This document shows positions 12,356-25,165 of a DNA stretch of 64,000 bases, piece after piece. The first letter of the stretch is position 1; each line of letters starts with the position of its first letter. This DNA is from Vitellaria paradoxa (Eukaryota > Streptophyta > Magnoliopsida > Ericales > Sapotaceae). The notes under the pieces are model-generated. The model was given only the letters and a program-made list of their open reading frames with translations, was not told where the DNA came from and did not search any database. The translations under genes and the position numbers were made by a program. The stretch spans positions 51,953,495 to 52,017,494 of the forward strand of contig CM034240.1 of NCBI GenBank assembly GCA_019916065.1, written 5' to 3'.

Positions 12356-12672
12356 TGTTGAGAAAATAAAAGGTTTTTATTATTAAACTTTATTTGTGGC
12401 ATTTAGTTTGTATTAATGTGTGGCTTTTGATTTTTGTGTAACCGGTTGTGGTTTGATGTGTATAACCAGTAGTGGCTTTTTGAGTTATAGGGAATTATCT
12501 GTGAGTTAATTTGGGAGTTTTCTTTGTTGTAGAAGTTATGTGTATTTGGTGACATTTATGGTTTTTAACCATTAGTATTCTATGGTTGTTTTTTGTAAGC
12601 CTATATAAATGCATGCTTAGTTAAATGAAATAGATCACTTCCTCCATATTTATCCTTTACGTTTTTCTAACA
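12356..12672 (+). repeat. copia 3' LTR
   Basis: 317 bp, no length difference from the 5' LTR; 11 substitutions counted, 7 transitions and 4 transversions. The second AACCGGTAGTGG motif is altered to AACCAGTAGTGG in this copy. Confidence 0.95.
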
Positions 12673-13123
12673 CAGAGATGGGGTCACTAAAGCAACGTGA
12701 TTGCAATGGTGAAGATTTTTTCTCGAATGAATAAGAGACTAAAGAAAAATAGTATTTATCAAGGAAAGATTAAGACAAAGAGGTCGGCCTCTATATGCCA
12801 AGAATAATAGTTTGCATAAAAGGCACCAACTATGCGTGACTTAACCTAGTTATTGGAATTAGGGCGTTGCATGGTTGGTTGGTACGAGAATTGAGTTCTG
12901 ATCGATTCTTATCAGGGTAATGTCTCTTTGACCAAGTTTTGGTAGGTCTCCTTAATTTTAACCACCAAGTCACTAGTCTTTAGTGGGATCATGCGAGTTA
13001 GTGTGTGATCGTGAAGTCCCCGGGATTTTCATGGATGAAAGACACGTCATTGGATCTTACTCTTAAGTAGGGATGGATACATTAACGGCCCAATTACCCT
13101 ATTAAGGTAAAGAATTATACTAA

Positions 13124-13277
13124 GGGGGTGTTTGGTTGGCCAAAACTAACCAAAACTTATCAATTTTTATCAATTTTTTATACTTTTCTAATCAAATTTT
13201 ACCACATAACATTTTTACATCAAATTTTTATATTTTTACTGTATTTTTTTACCAAATTTTTGTCAACTAAACACTCC
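13124..13277 (-). mobile_element. Tourist/PIF-Harbinger-like MITE (family A relative)
   Basis: 154-bp element flanked by TAA target duplications (13121-13123 and 13278-13280). The ends are inverted repeats: GGGGTGTTTGGTTGGC on the left and, read in reverse complement, GGAGTGTTTAGTTGAC on the right. The interior is AT-rich and non-coding. A 3-bp TAA duplication and a GG(T/A)GTGTTT-type terminus fit Harbinger-derived MITEs. Confidence 0.75.
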
Positions 13278-13719
13278 TAAGACTATTAATTTTGCCTTCA
13301 TTTACTTAGAAAAGTTATTTTTGCCCGGTTACTATTAAATTTTTGCCTCCCTCCCCTCACTATTTTTTCCTCTTATATTCCAATTCACTTCAAAATTGTA
13401 CTCTAATCCCACTAATAAAAATCCTGGGTTCGCCATTCCTCCTAGATCAGGAGAAAAAAACAACTCCCAATTTGACCATAGTGTTGACAATGGGGAAGCA
13501 GGCTACGGGGAGGTCTATTTGGAGGGAGTGGTGCCACAGGAGGATGGATTCCCTTGGTGAGAGGCCTAAAATGCACCCAGACATTGATGTCCTATAGTAG
13601 GGTCTCCACGGTGAAATGAGATGAAACACCCCCGAGTCGAGAATGCCGTTAAGGCATCTGGACATCTTCAAACAACTCTTGACTAGTAGCTCTTGAATCG
13701 AGTAAAACTTGTTTATTTA

Positions 13720-13840
13720 TTTTGATAGGTAAATATGAGTTGTATTAATAGAAAGAATGCATGTACAAATATGAAGGGCCATACCCACGATCTCCAGATG
13801 GACAAACCCTACTGGCGTAAAAGACTAGCATCCTAAGATA
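13720..13840. repeat. possible retroposon-derived fragment
   Basis: Begins TTTTGATAGGTAAATATGAG and continues through a moderately GC-balanced stretch unlike the AT-rich surroundings. Similar TTTGATAGGTAA strings are common at the ends of dispersed plant retroposons. The assignment rests only on recalled similarity. Confidence 0.25.
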
Positions 13841-15674
13841 GCTAGGAAAGCACTAATGGTTATTTTGTGTAATTAGTATTATCAGAGAAGTTTAATGTTA
13901 ATATACTGTTAACATAAAAATTTTTCAAAACATGGTCTTTACTTGTTAATTTTTTTTATCTGGTCAAATTATAAAATGACGATGATGTGTTATATTACGT
14001 GAAGTTCAGGATCACTTGGGTACGTCGCTTCATTAATTGACGCCGGACTAATTGGAAGGTCCACAAGCATCACCATCATTGTTAACGGATATATATTATC
14101 CACTACAGAATTATTATACTCCGAAGGTATAGAAACAAAGCTAGAGAAGATAAACTGTAAATACTTTGTGGTTTCTCTAATCTTTTGAGGAAGGGTGTAG
14201 TTTCAAATAGACAACACAATAAAACTGTGGTTCGCGAGTCAACTTCAACAACCGAGGACGACATATTTTCTGAGCAGGTTTAGGAGAATATCTTGATTCT
14301 GTTAAGGTTTGACTTCCTTCTACTGCATGGGGTACGTACCTACGTACGTGATATCAAAATAGGATCACAATCACGTGCAATCACACAATCAATTATTACA
14401 TACTGTGGTTTAAAAAAAAAAATGAAAGAAAGCTGTAAAGTTATTGGAAATGAAATTGATGGGATTTTGAAGTGAAAGTAAGAAAAGATAAATGAGATGG
14501 AAAGCAGGCCCAAGCTTTCTTCAGTAAATGAATACCAATTACTTGAAAACTTTCCCTCATCTCATGGGAGGTTGCCATGAAAAGAAGGAAAGAGATTCTT
14601 CTTCGCCCCTTTTTTCCTGTGGGGACATGTTGGTGGCTTTGTCTGTTTATGATTTACAGACAATGAGATTCTAGTTCTACTGCTTTATTTATTTTTTTCT
14701 TAATGTTTTCCACTAAACTTGACCCAAGAGCTAGCTAGCTGATCATCGACCACATTGATATGCCACGTAACTGATTTGCTAACTAGGATAGAACATTAAT
14801 TTGCTGTCTCTAATTATTGCTTTATGTGGCTGTCTTGTTTTTCACGAGCTAGTACCCTTGCATGGCTCCTAATTATCATGATGAAACGACGTCGAGCTCG
14901 TCTTTATTAATTTGTCACCGCATATTTTCTGTTTCTGCTTCGCCTTTTGCAACCATGTCCTACTTCAGATTCATATATGGAATCAAAATCTTCGTGTGCC
15001 CGGTAATATTGTTTTGTGGTTGTCAAGCATCTTTTTTTCTGTTTTCAAAGCCAAAATTCATGTTGAATTTGTCTCTCGATCAATTACATGTGCCACCACT
15101 GGACCTACGTACGTTCTTACCATTTATTTATTCATGATTCTTTAAGATTTCTTTTATTATTATTATTATTTTAATTTAAGCATAAACCAAATCAACCAAA
15201 AAATAAAAAAAATAAAATTATTGACATTTGCAGCAAAGAAAGGAAAAATAAAATAAAATCACTCATGGTGTTTTTTTTAGTCATCACTCTCCCGGATTAA
15301 TTTTTAAAATTTATATGTATATATATATATATATATATAAATATTTACTTGACAATTTCACATATTTATGGCTGAAAAGAGAAAAATGATGCTAGGTACC
15401 TTTCCCCCCCAAGAAAAAAAAAATGATGCTAGGAAAAGACATTTTACTCTTTTATGTGCACTATTTTCTTTTTTAAGATTCCGTTTGTTCTCCCCCCCCC
15501 CTCCTTTTTTAAAATTGTTTGAGGTCTTGATCGAGGGGGTTGGATTGTTGATTAAGTCCATATCTGAAGACCTTTACAGTATGTAAAGCTATAGCTAGTC
15601 TCTATCTCTTTTTTCTAGTTTCCGGGCATTTTGTTTCTTGCATTATTGGTAGGATATGATGCTGCAGGTGTTTA

Positions 15675-16530
15675 TTTCTGTTAGGATTATATTGTAAATT
15701 TATGATTAAACAAAATGTCATGTAACTTTTAGACTTAGTGTAAGTTAAGCATTATAATCTTGAGTCAAGTAAAAGTATGAAAGCCTTAGGAAAGTAGTTG
15801 GATAACTGTGGAAGTCTGAAACAACTTAAACAAAGTTAGAATTACAAAAACGCAAGAAGACAGTTGGAAGGCCCCGAGTAGTTGTGGGAAAAAGTTGAGA
15901 GCCAGTTTTTAAAGATTGGTCGTGCGAGAAGGCTGCAGATCACCGCAGGAAGGGCGTGGGTACGAGATTTTCGCGAAGAAGAATTTTAAGTCTTCCGAAC
16001 TTTTGTTTTTGAATCCTACACATCCCCAGTTTTGACATATATATTTATTGAACATCTTTAATGTTTCTATATGGAAAGAATATTCATACAATAACGAGCA
16101 AAACCATTTTAAAAGGTTCTCTCAATCGCTTAACCAAGATTTTCTGTGTGTGATCCAAAATCCGAAAGATTTCAGAATTCGTGATAACTAAGGATTCAGT
16201 ACGCTAAGAATTCAACAAAACTACTGAGAAATCAGTATTGTTCCTTCGAAGGGTTTGAGAGTTTTCGCTAAAGGAATTGGTGTATTGAGAATTTGAGCAA
16301 ACATCAATGGCGTGTAAAGTCAAAGAATTAATCTATCAAAAGTTTTGAGCTTGTAACTAATACTTGGTTTTTAGTGAAAGTTTTGAAAAATCTCTCTGTG
16401 TAGTTTTTCTCACTCTATATTTGTCCATCTCTATTTACTCTTTTCATTTTACTTGAGATATCTAGCACCTAGGAGGGTACAAAAATTTCAACTTCATACC
16501 CAGGAATTAACTACTAATTATATATATATA
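15675..16530 (+). repeat. possible solo LTR or unidentified dispersed repeat
   Basis: About 850 bp of sequence less AT-rich than its flanks, beginning TGTTAGGATTATATTG, with a TATATATTTATT stretch near 16038 and a pyrimidine-rich end. There is no coding potential. The TG start and overall composition resemble an LTR, but I could not find a matching second copy or a clear target duplication, so this is tentative. Confidence 0.3.
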
Positions 16531-19500
16531 TATTCACCCCCGACAGAGTTGGAGTGAAAATGACTTATACCAAAGCCTATCCTTTTTCCTATGGGAAAAC
16601 AGAAAAGTTAGAGAATTTCGTGGTAGCCACTCTTTTCATTTCATGTACTTGCGTTGATTCCTCTATAAGTTGAGAAATGAACAAAAATCAGCTACAGCAA
16701 CGTCCTATGATGGCCCAACAAATAAGGCAAAAATACCTGGTGCTATTAATTGTTGCATGTGATGTGAAACAATATATATATATATATATATATGCATATA
16801 TATAATATCAAGATATTAGAATTAATTAATTGCTCGATCGGTCCTATTTCTTCCATCGCAAGCATTCAAACCCTCTTGTTTTCTTTTTCATTCTAAGCAA
16901 AGAGTTAAAATGTCACACAAGATTCTTTTTTACGCTTTTCAACCACAAGAAAAAGGCATATTCTTGCTAGCTTTATGGTATAATTTAACTTTTTTACTGC
17001 CATGGAGCGGTACAATCACACAAGCTTGATTTGGCAACGATTCGTTTCAGTTTTGTTTGTTTCAGCTGATTATCATTTTATATAATTTATTTTTATCAAA
17101 ATTTGATATTTATTTTTTGTTTAATAACTTTTAGGCAAATTATAGATATTTATAAGAAATATAAAAATAATTAAAAATAAAAAATTTACGTATGGACAAA
17201 AAAAAGAGGCTAGTTAGGTCAATTTTTTTAACTCGTACGTGATTTTTTTTTAATTTAGAAGCATTTTTACAATTTTTTCATTTTTATGAACGTGAATGAC
17301 ACAACTAAAGACCATCAAATAGAAAAAAAAATTAAATTTTGGTAAAAAAAAAAAATCATATAAGTCAAAAAAGAGGTAAAATAAAAAAAATCCGATCGAA
17401 ATTTATAATTGTCAGACCACCTTTAATAATTTATTAATTTTTATTGGAGAATGCATTCAGTATATGTATAATCAATTCATAGTTGGCCTTTTATATTGCA
17501 CATATCAGGAGGCACTATTAGAAAAAAAAAAAAACATATTTATTAACCACTTTTTTCAATTAAATACAAATTTTATCGCTAAATGATGACTACTCCTAAT
17601 TAAATTAAAGTTGAGTTGAACGGGTCTTGTCTGGATCAGCACTGCTTGGCTCATATTCGTCGGCTCAACTTGCGACCTGAGCCCTTAAGGAGCTGTTCGT
17701 GAATAGTTTATGAAGAGGTCAGCTCATTAACGCCCCTTTTACATGTCATTATGTGTTTAAGTTCATAGCAAACAAAAAGAATAATGGAAAGGAAAAGATT
17801 AGAGAACTTCAATTTTCGGAAAAGCGGATTCTTCTAAAAATGTGTGAGAATATATTTCAAAAGTATTGACATATGGTAAATATAATGATGACAAGTTCAG
17901 ATTCAAGTTAACATTTCAAAGAATGAAATGAAAGGACAAGGGAGAAAGATTATTGATGAAGGCGCAGTAACAATTAATAAAAGATGGATCAAAGAACGAT
18001 ATATTTGCTAGCTATATCATAATACATGGAGACTTTTTTTTTTTTTTTTTTTTGGGTATTGAACCCACGAGCAAGAACTTAATCACAAAGGACTAGCCTT
18101 ACCTTAATAATAAGATGCTGCCTCCTAATGCTGCCAAAAAAAATCTCACACACATATATATATGTATGTATATATATATATATAATCTCTTCTGTTAGTG
18201 TTATTGTACCTTATATGGCAATTGCAATGACTAAAGTTTGTAATTTATTTCATTTAATTTCTGGTTTCTTATAGTTTAGTTGGCCTAGCTTTATCAAGAA
18301 CTTGGTAGAAATATGTATTTGTGAAGTTTTAAAGGTACCTTGTATCATCCGAATTTTGAATAAAAGTGACCAAGGATTTAAACGGATGGGGCACCCTGCT
18401 TTAAGGATGCTACAGCCACTGTCGAAGGTGCACCGCATGAAACACCAAAAACAGTGTTAGGCATTGTTCAAGATGCATGCACCCTCGGAGCAGCCCTCGT
18501 GCAGGGTGCAATATTTGCAAACTACAGTTTCATAGAATCTTTTTTGCATCTCAACTTTTGATATTTCTCTTTGATATTTTTGAGGGCTATTATGTGAGGG
18601 AAAAAACTGAGGCTATTAGGGTTTGACAAAATATATATATATATATATATATTTATTTGAGATATCCTCAATATGATAATTTGATTGAAAAATAAGATGG
18701 CAATAATGTCCTACTAAAAATTTGAAGCCAGTAGAATCCAAGTGTTGAAGTTTGAGCATCTGGTATAATTTTGATGAGTCTTGGAATCGATTAAAATAAC
18801 TTTTTATTTATAGTGAATTATTTGGGAATAGTAAACTAAGAGATTTAATTAGAATTTTATCTAAGTTTTTATTTTTAGATTTTTTTTTTTTTTTTTGTAA
18901 AATTTTTATCTTGTGCGGTTGGTTTTTGTGTTACTTGATTAATTATTTTTGTCCTTAGTATGCTTCATCTTATTTTTATTCACACTCATTTATCATATTT
19001 TTATCCATACCCATATGAGTATATATGAAAGAGGATATCCTATATCCTACTCGTGCTCATGGAGTATTTTTTTTTTTTTTTTAAGTTGCACTGTGATTGA
19101 ATTGACTCGATGAACTAATAATGTATTATACTTTTATTCTTATTGTTTTAAAAATACACATAAAATATATCTTATATGTATTTAAAAAATTTAAAAATTT
19201 TGCAATTAAGTACTAAATTATCCCTATTCAAATATCTTTAACCATTATTTTCAATTTGTTCTCTTAGGAGAGGGAGAGAGCACTGAGATGGAGTGAGAGA
19301 GAATGAGGGGGCGAGAGGAAGTGAGCAAGAGAGAGAGAGAGAGAGAGAGAGAGATGTCAGAGAGAACGCGAGGGAGGAAGGGTGAAAAAACCGGAAGATA
19401 ATCAATTTTACATTATAGGAGTCTCTCCAAGTGGAAAATTGACTTGTGGCAAAAAGTGGAGGCAGCCGTAGATACACTGGAAACCACCATCTTAGAAGTA

Positions 19501-19954
19501 TTTGTCCGTGCTAATACGGAGGCTTCTTTCTAAACAAATTAATTAAAGAAAATTGTGTAAATATTAATGATGTATGCATACGTAGAAGTGACATATGAAC
19601 TGCTCAAGAGGGAAGGTTAAATATTGTTGCATTTCAGGGGTTAACAATTACAAGTTCTAATTAATAATTATTATTCATAGGAATGTAAATGAGTTCTTAT
19701 CAAGTCAAGAAGATGGACTAGACATGAGTCTGGATTTGACCTTGCCATGTCTATAATTCATCTATTTATATTTGAATTAGTAGATAACCATGTATTTGAT
19801 TCGACTCAACCCAATAACATTTACATTTTAAAAAATTTAATATAATTGTAAATATTTTATAATATTAGATAAATTTTAAATTCGAATAACATTTATAATA
19901 TTATATAAAATTTATAATATCACAAAATCATATATGTGAGATATATTTTGTATT

Positions 19955-20238
19955 TGTTTGGAGCACCAAAAAACATAAAAAAAAAAAAATTCTAAAAAAT
20001 CTCCAATTATTTTCTAAAATTTTTCTGTGTATACCAAAAATCTCTCACTTTCTTCAATTTATAACTTTTATCAAATTTTTATCACTTTCTTAAATTTTCA
20101 CTAACTTTCTCAAAAAAAAAAATATTAATTTTCAAGTTTTTGATTAACACACCAAACACCAAAATTTTTTTTTTCAATTTAGCTACTTTTTATTTTTATT
20201 TATATTTTTTTTAGTATTTTTGGGCACTTCAAACATGC
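19955..20238. mobile_element. MITE-like element with imperfect terminal inverted repeats
   Basis: The left end has TTTGGAGCACCAAAAAACAT. The right end, reverse-complemented, reads ATGTTTGAAGTGCCCAAAAATA; the two ends pair over about 20 bp with a few mismatches. The interior is AT-rich with no open frame of note. No target duplication was resolved. Confidence 0.5.
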
Positions 20239-20576
20239 TCTATATCCATATTTGGATACCTTAAGTATGGGATAAATGAATTTTAAAGTTACATTCATAT
20301 AATTTAATCACATTAACAAGCCTAATCACTTGAGATAGAAGGACATAAGAATATACTTCTTCACTTTCCTCTATTCTAAACGCGGAAAGTTTTAATTAAT
20401 TAGCTCGATCATTCTCCTATTTAAATCCAAATGATCTTATTTTTTTGGATGGAATGTGAAAGGGTTGAAATGCCATCAATGATGGATGGAGTAGTACTTA
20501 CCTTAGCTTAGCCATGAATTAATCCAATCAGTGTCGGAAATTTTTACCCCACAAAAGTGCCCCAACTTTTCTCCAA

Positions 20577-20609
<33 letters not shown>

Positions 20610-22246
20610 GGGGAACTGTTAATTTACTCATTCATTCCTTCCTCGTGTTTACTGTAATTGTTGTCGTTATTGGTGGTGGTTCATTCTTTTAACGTCGTAC
20701 GTTATAACTTTATGTTGCAGCAACAAAAAAGAAAATATCTTGCGGCAGATAGAATAGAATTACAGAAAACCCCCAGAAATCGATGATGCTATGGTGATGT
20801 AACTTATTGTACATATATACATATATTAACATGCATGTCCATATATGTATATAGGTTATGTATGTATTTATGCACAAAGGACATTGCTTTAATTGAGACA
20901 CTGTTAAGTTGGGACCAATATATTCTCCCTTTGTCAACAAAATGATTGCAATTAAACTAGCTTTCACACATTCTTTCAACCCATCTTGCCATGTTTAAGA
21001 TGCTCAACAAAAGCATGTCTTTGATGTCTAAACCTAATAAAATAAAATCACGAAATTAATTAGTGATCCCATATGTTCCCACACCAAATTCTTAATTATG
21101 TTCAAGCAAGCTTTTATTTGATATTGACAATAAATTAAATAACTGGTTTTACAACCTGCAACAAATATGTTTATATATATGCATTCTTATTAATGATCTT
21201 CACTTCATTGGAAACCCACTACAATTAAAATTTATGGAGATCAGCAGAATCTCACAGTTGCAGCAATATTCATGGCCTCTGTATATATCTATAATGAGAA
21301 GTGAACTTATATATCTATATTTTATATAATTGTTTATATATATATATATATATCAGGGGAGACAAGATGAGCACATGTTATCCAATCTGTAGGTTAAAGA
21401 CATTAAGTGAACCCAAACCAACACTAGATCACGCAATCATCTGCTTGCCTTTGATTAGCAGAAACTAAGAATAAAATATCCCACTCAATTGCTTGTCTCT
21501 TTCTCAGTTTATTTAAAATATCTCCACTCAAACCTTTAATTCATATAATTAACTAGTTAATATTTTGTGGAGAAAATTAATGTTCAGTAATTACCACGTC
21601 AAAAAATTATATTTTGTTTCGAATATATATAGATATATCATAATTAAAAATAATAATTAAAAATATCAACCTGCAGAATGACGCGTATATATACAATGAA
21701 GACTTATCATTTTAAAATACTTCAATTCAGAATGTCTTTTAATTATAAGACTGCAATTATCAAATCATTTTTATTGAAAATTTTGGTAAAACCTATTTAA
21801 AATATAGGAAAACGAAAATTAACCGTACAAGTAAAGTATTCAGAGTAGGAAATCAAGTTGTTTGTACAAACACCAACAAAGACTTAGATATATCATATGT
21901 ATATGAATTTAATTAGCACCATTTCTTAACAATGATTGGCATTACAAATAGCCTATAATGACATACCTAATTACAGATTCCTTTCTTTTTTATGTACATT
22001 ATTTAAGAAGTATAGATATGAATACTGTATCTATGTTATAATACGCCATATAACATAAATATAATGCATTTAATGTATACATATATATAATACTTATCAA
22101 AAACAAATAAAATTATCTATCTTAAAATATTTGTACTTGAAAACACAATTTTCAACCTATCTAAAGAAATTAAAGAGAGAGGTGAGACCTCACATCTAAT
22201 CTAATCATAGGCGCGTAATTGTTGATAGGTAAGAAGGACACCAATG

Positions 22247-22254
<8 letters not shown>

Positions 22255-22280
<26 letters not shown>
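22255..22280 (+). repeat. (GA)n microsatellite followed by G tract
   Basis: About 13 GA units, followed within a few bases by a run of nine or more G. It lies about 1.2 kb upstream of the MYB start codon. Confidence 0.9.
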
Positions 22281-22449
22281 AGGGGGGGGGGAATCGCACC
22301 GTCTTCCATAGCAGAACTATTTTTGTCTCACATCGATCTCAGGACTCACATACAGCAATTAGAATGGGGCTATGCACTCGAGTGGATGAGGGACCAAGTG
22401 AAAGCACATTATCACTAAATAAAACCAGCAATGGCACACACAATTTTGG

Positions 22450-22568
22450 CTACATATGATGATGATTTTCTAATTCTTGAACCCAGTAGTACGGATCGAT
22501 CATTAAACCTTCTGGCGGGAGAACATGAAAGCCAACTTTCCATATTGTGCGTGCCGAAACTAGTGGAC
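22450..22568 (-). other. possible orphan terminal exon (unknown protein)
   Basis: On the minus strand an acceptor-like TATCCATGTAG is followed by an open stretch of about 39 codons. It includes SARTIWKVGFHVLPPEGL and DPYYWVQELE and ends at a TAG (stop at 22450-22452). The amino-acid composition looks protein-like and the stretch is less AT-rich than its surroundings, but I found no partner exon and do not recognise the family. It could be a chance open frame or a gene relic. Confidence 0.25.
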
Positions 22569-23357
22569 CTACATGGATAACAAGCCTTCCTCAATTGATA
22601 GTATTTAGTTTTTTTAGGGAATAATTGTAGCATATTAAGCCATTTTCAATGGGTTTGAAATTTGAAGGGCAATCATTATTGCGGCCTTCTTACTTAAAAA
22701 TTTTGTCCTCAGGTGACATCTTATGGACACATCATCCCTCTTATCATACATATATATATATATATAAATGGTTCAGAGACTTCGAATATATATGCAACCA
22801 TCGAGGGGTTATTGAATAGTATTACGATATTATATATGTGGACCATGTCAAAATGCAGGGATCCACCATCTTGCATGCATGGTGCACACGTATGCTTGCC
22901 AGCCTATCCCTAAATATTAATTCAGATAGAAATAAAGTCAACAATTTTGTTTGGTGTTGGGATTCATAATTTATGTTAATTTGTTTCTATTTTGGTCTAT
23001 AATTAAATATTCTAAAATTTAATGAGTACATTAAATAATTAATATTCATGTTTGTTTGAATTAATTAATACATTGATGTTATATTGAATTCGTATTACTT
23101 TTTAAATAAATTTGTGTATATATCAACAAAAGAATTCCAAGCGTGTTATATGTATGGTGTATGCCTAGTATTGCCATCCTAACAGAAAGCCATACAGCTC
23201 CTCCACAGGGATATTGCAGCTTTTAACCACAAACGCTCATCGGGTCCCTCCTTTTTGTACTGCCTCTTCTCATAAATTCATAGCCTCAGTGTACGCTCAG
23301 TTGATATCATCCATCCCTGAGCTCCTTACTCATTTATTTTTTAAACCATCTCTAGGA

Positions 23358-23382
23358 CTCTCTCTCTCTCTCTCTCTCTCTC
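23358..23382 (+). repeat. (CT)n microsatellite in MYB leader
   Basis: A run of CT dinucleotides about 80-100 bp upstream of the MYB start codon, probably in the 5' UTR or at the transcription start. CT-rich leaders are common in plant genes. Confidence 0.85.
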
Positions 23383-23460
23383 ATACATACATATATACAA
23401 ACCAAAACTGATCTTCTCTGCCATTGGCTTCATAATTTCATGTTAGAGGGAGAGAGAGAG

Positions 23461-25165
23461 ATGGGACATCACACTTGCTGCAACAAACAAAAGGTCAAGA
23501 GGGGCCTGTGGTCACCAGAGGAAGATGAGAAACTGATCAACTACATATCAACACATGGCCATGGATGCTGGAGCTCAGTCCCAAGACTTGCAGGTTCCTC
23601 CTTAAATTTTTCTTCTCAGCATAATTTTGTCCCACAGATCATTGATCTGTGTGATATCAATTCATTACTTTTTATCAACTCTTGCTCTTGGTTGGGGATC
23701 ACTAACATTTACTCTTCTACATCTCCATCCGTTTATTTCCTAAATTACAGTAGTGTTTTAAATATACTATGTATCTTTTTGGCTCCTACTACATATATGT
23801 ATGTATGCATGCACAAACATGTTGAACCATACACAAAAACACTCTTCTGCATTCGTAAAGGGAAGTCTATATTTACAGTTATACGTAGTTATATGTATGT
23901 ATAAACATTGGGACAATCTTTTGCTGCAGGTCTGCAGAGATGTGGGAAGAGCTGCAGATTAAGGTGGATAAATTACCTCAGACCTGACCTTAAACGTGGG
24001 ACCTTCTCTCCCCAAGAAGCAGCACTCATAGTTGAACTCCATAGCATTCTGGGCAACAAGTAATTATTCTTTTTTTTTTTTTTTTTAAAAGGAAAACCTC
24101 TTTAACAGGAGGAAAGTTTGACAAAGACCCCTACCACTTTATTGAAATCTAAAGAAAGAGTAATTATTCATCTGCCCAACTGCTTGAAAAAAAAAAGGGG
24201 GCTATAATTAATGATCAATGTTGATATGAATGATATATTCCTGTTATTATATATATATATATATATATTCATGCAAAATAAGAAGAGACATGGAATTGTG
24301 CAGGTGGGCGCAGATAGCCAAGCACCTACCTGGAAGAACAGACAATGAAGTGAAGAACTTTTGGAATTCAAGCATAAAGAAGAAGCTGCTTTCTCATCAT
24401 CAGGGTCTCTCTGATCTAGCAAGCTTTCCTAATTTCCCGGACCCCAGTGGCCATTTCGAAGGGAACTTTTTCTCACTGAATGTGAACTACCCTCCTAATT
24501 TGATCCCATCATGTCCACAAGAAGACCAACCATGCACGTACATACCCACTCCAACATCAGCACTGCTACGAGCTGGCTTTGATCATCATGAACTCAAACT
24601 AGTAGATGATAATGCTCCTCCTCAGATCAATATTTCTTATGCCAATTTGTCTCCTCCAATGGGACTACCTCTAGACCAACCTCCATGCGACTTCTCATGG
24701 CCATTAAACTGTCAGCTGCATCCACAGGTGGACGATCATCACCAAAATGTTCTTAAACAAGAGGAGTGCATTTTCACCAACACCACTACTCCTTACTATT
24801 ATTGCGGGGATAAACTAGTTATAAACCCCAAGATTACAGCACCTGCAGTAGCTTATGATGATCATTTGTATTCCACAGTGCCAAAACTCACCAGTGAGAT
24901 GGAAATCAACTGTGGCGTGCCATGTAATTCAATTGCCTCTCATGAGATTAACCCGGCAGTGACAAGGCTTAATTCATCGACTTTTCCACCTGGCTCTATT
25001 AATATTCCACATGATGATTTGCCAATTCCAAGCAGTCAAATGGAGTACATTAACGATGTTATTATGTCCTCGTTGTCATCCTCATCTTCATCCTCATCAC
25101 CATTACCGGGTACCCAATTTATTGTTATGAACCCTAGTGAACTTCCTCGAAGCTGGGATCCCTAA
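23461..25165 (+). CDS. MYB26: R2R3-MYB transcription factor, MYB26-like
   Basis: Three exons, 23461-23593, 23930-24059 and 24304-25165, give 374 aa. The splice sites fall at the two usual R2R3-MYB positions (after the first part of R2 and inside R3). The start [25 protein letters not shown] is the family start; an upstream in-frame ATG (23440) is less likely. R2 carries the regularly spaced Trp of the WSPEEDEKL...CWSSVP pattern and R3 ends [50 protein letters not shown] matches MYB26 rather than MYB61/86 or MYB103. MYB26 in Arabidopsis is a nuclear activator of secondary-wall thickening in the anther endothecium, needed for dehiscence. The C-terminal region is Pro/His/Asn-rich with a Ser run ([12 protein letters not shown]) encoded by TCA/TCC repeats near 25066-25098. 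The orthology call is from residue memory, not a tree. Confidence 0.92.

Larger units (their letters stand above)
7872..12672 (+). mobile_element. Ty1/copia LTR retrotransposon, full length
   Basis: 4,801-bp element bounded by two 317-bp LTRs (7872-8188 and 12356-12672), each starting TGTTGAG and ending AACA. A perfect 5-bp target duplication CAGAG lies at 7867-7871 and 12673-12677. A primer binding site TGGTATTAGAGC (8192-8203), close to the usual initiator-Met-tRNA site, follows the 5' LTR; a purine tract (about 12348-12355) precedes the 3' LTR. Domain order gag, protease, integrase, reverse transcriptase, RNase H defines copia. I counted 11 differences between the LTRs (about 3.5%), which suggests insertion on the order of a million years ago or more, depending on the substitution rate. 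Two in-frame TGA codons make this copy probably non-autonomous. Confidence 0.97.
12673..23460. other. AT-rich intergenic region between copia element and MYB gene
   Basis: About 10.8 kb without a recognisable complete gene. It contains a Tourist-like MITE (13124-13277), a possible retroposon fragment near 13720-13840, a possible solo LTR (about 15675-16530), a second MITE-like element (about 19955-20238), many AT microsatellites (for example 15318-15339, 16772-16792, 18631-18652, 21336-21353), GA repeats (19329-19354 and 22255-22280), a short possible exon on the minus strand (22450-22568) and the MYB promoter and leader. Short open frames here lack codon or family support. Confidence 0.65.
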
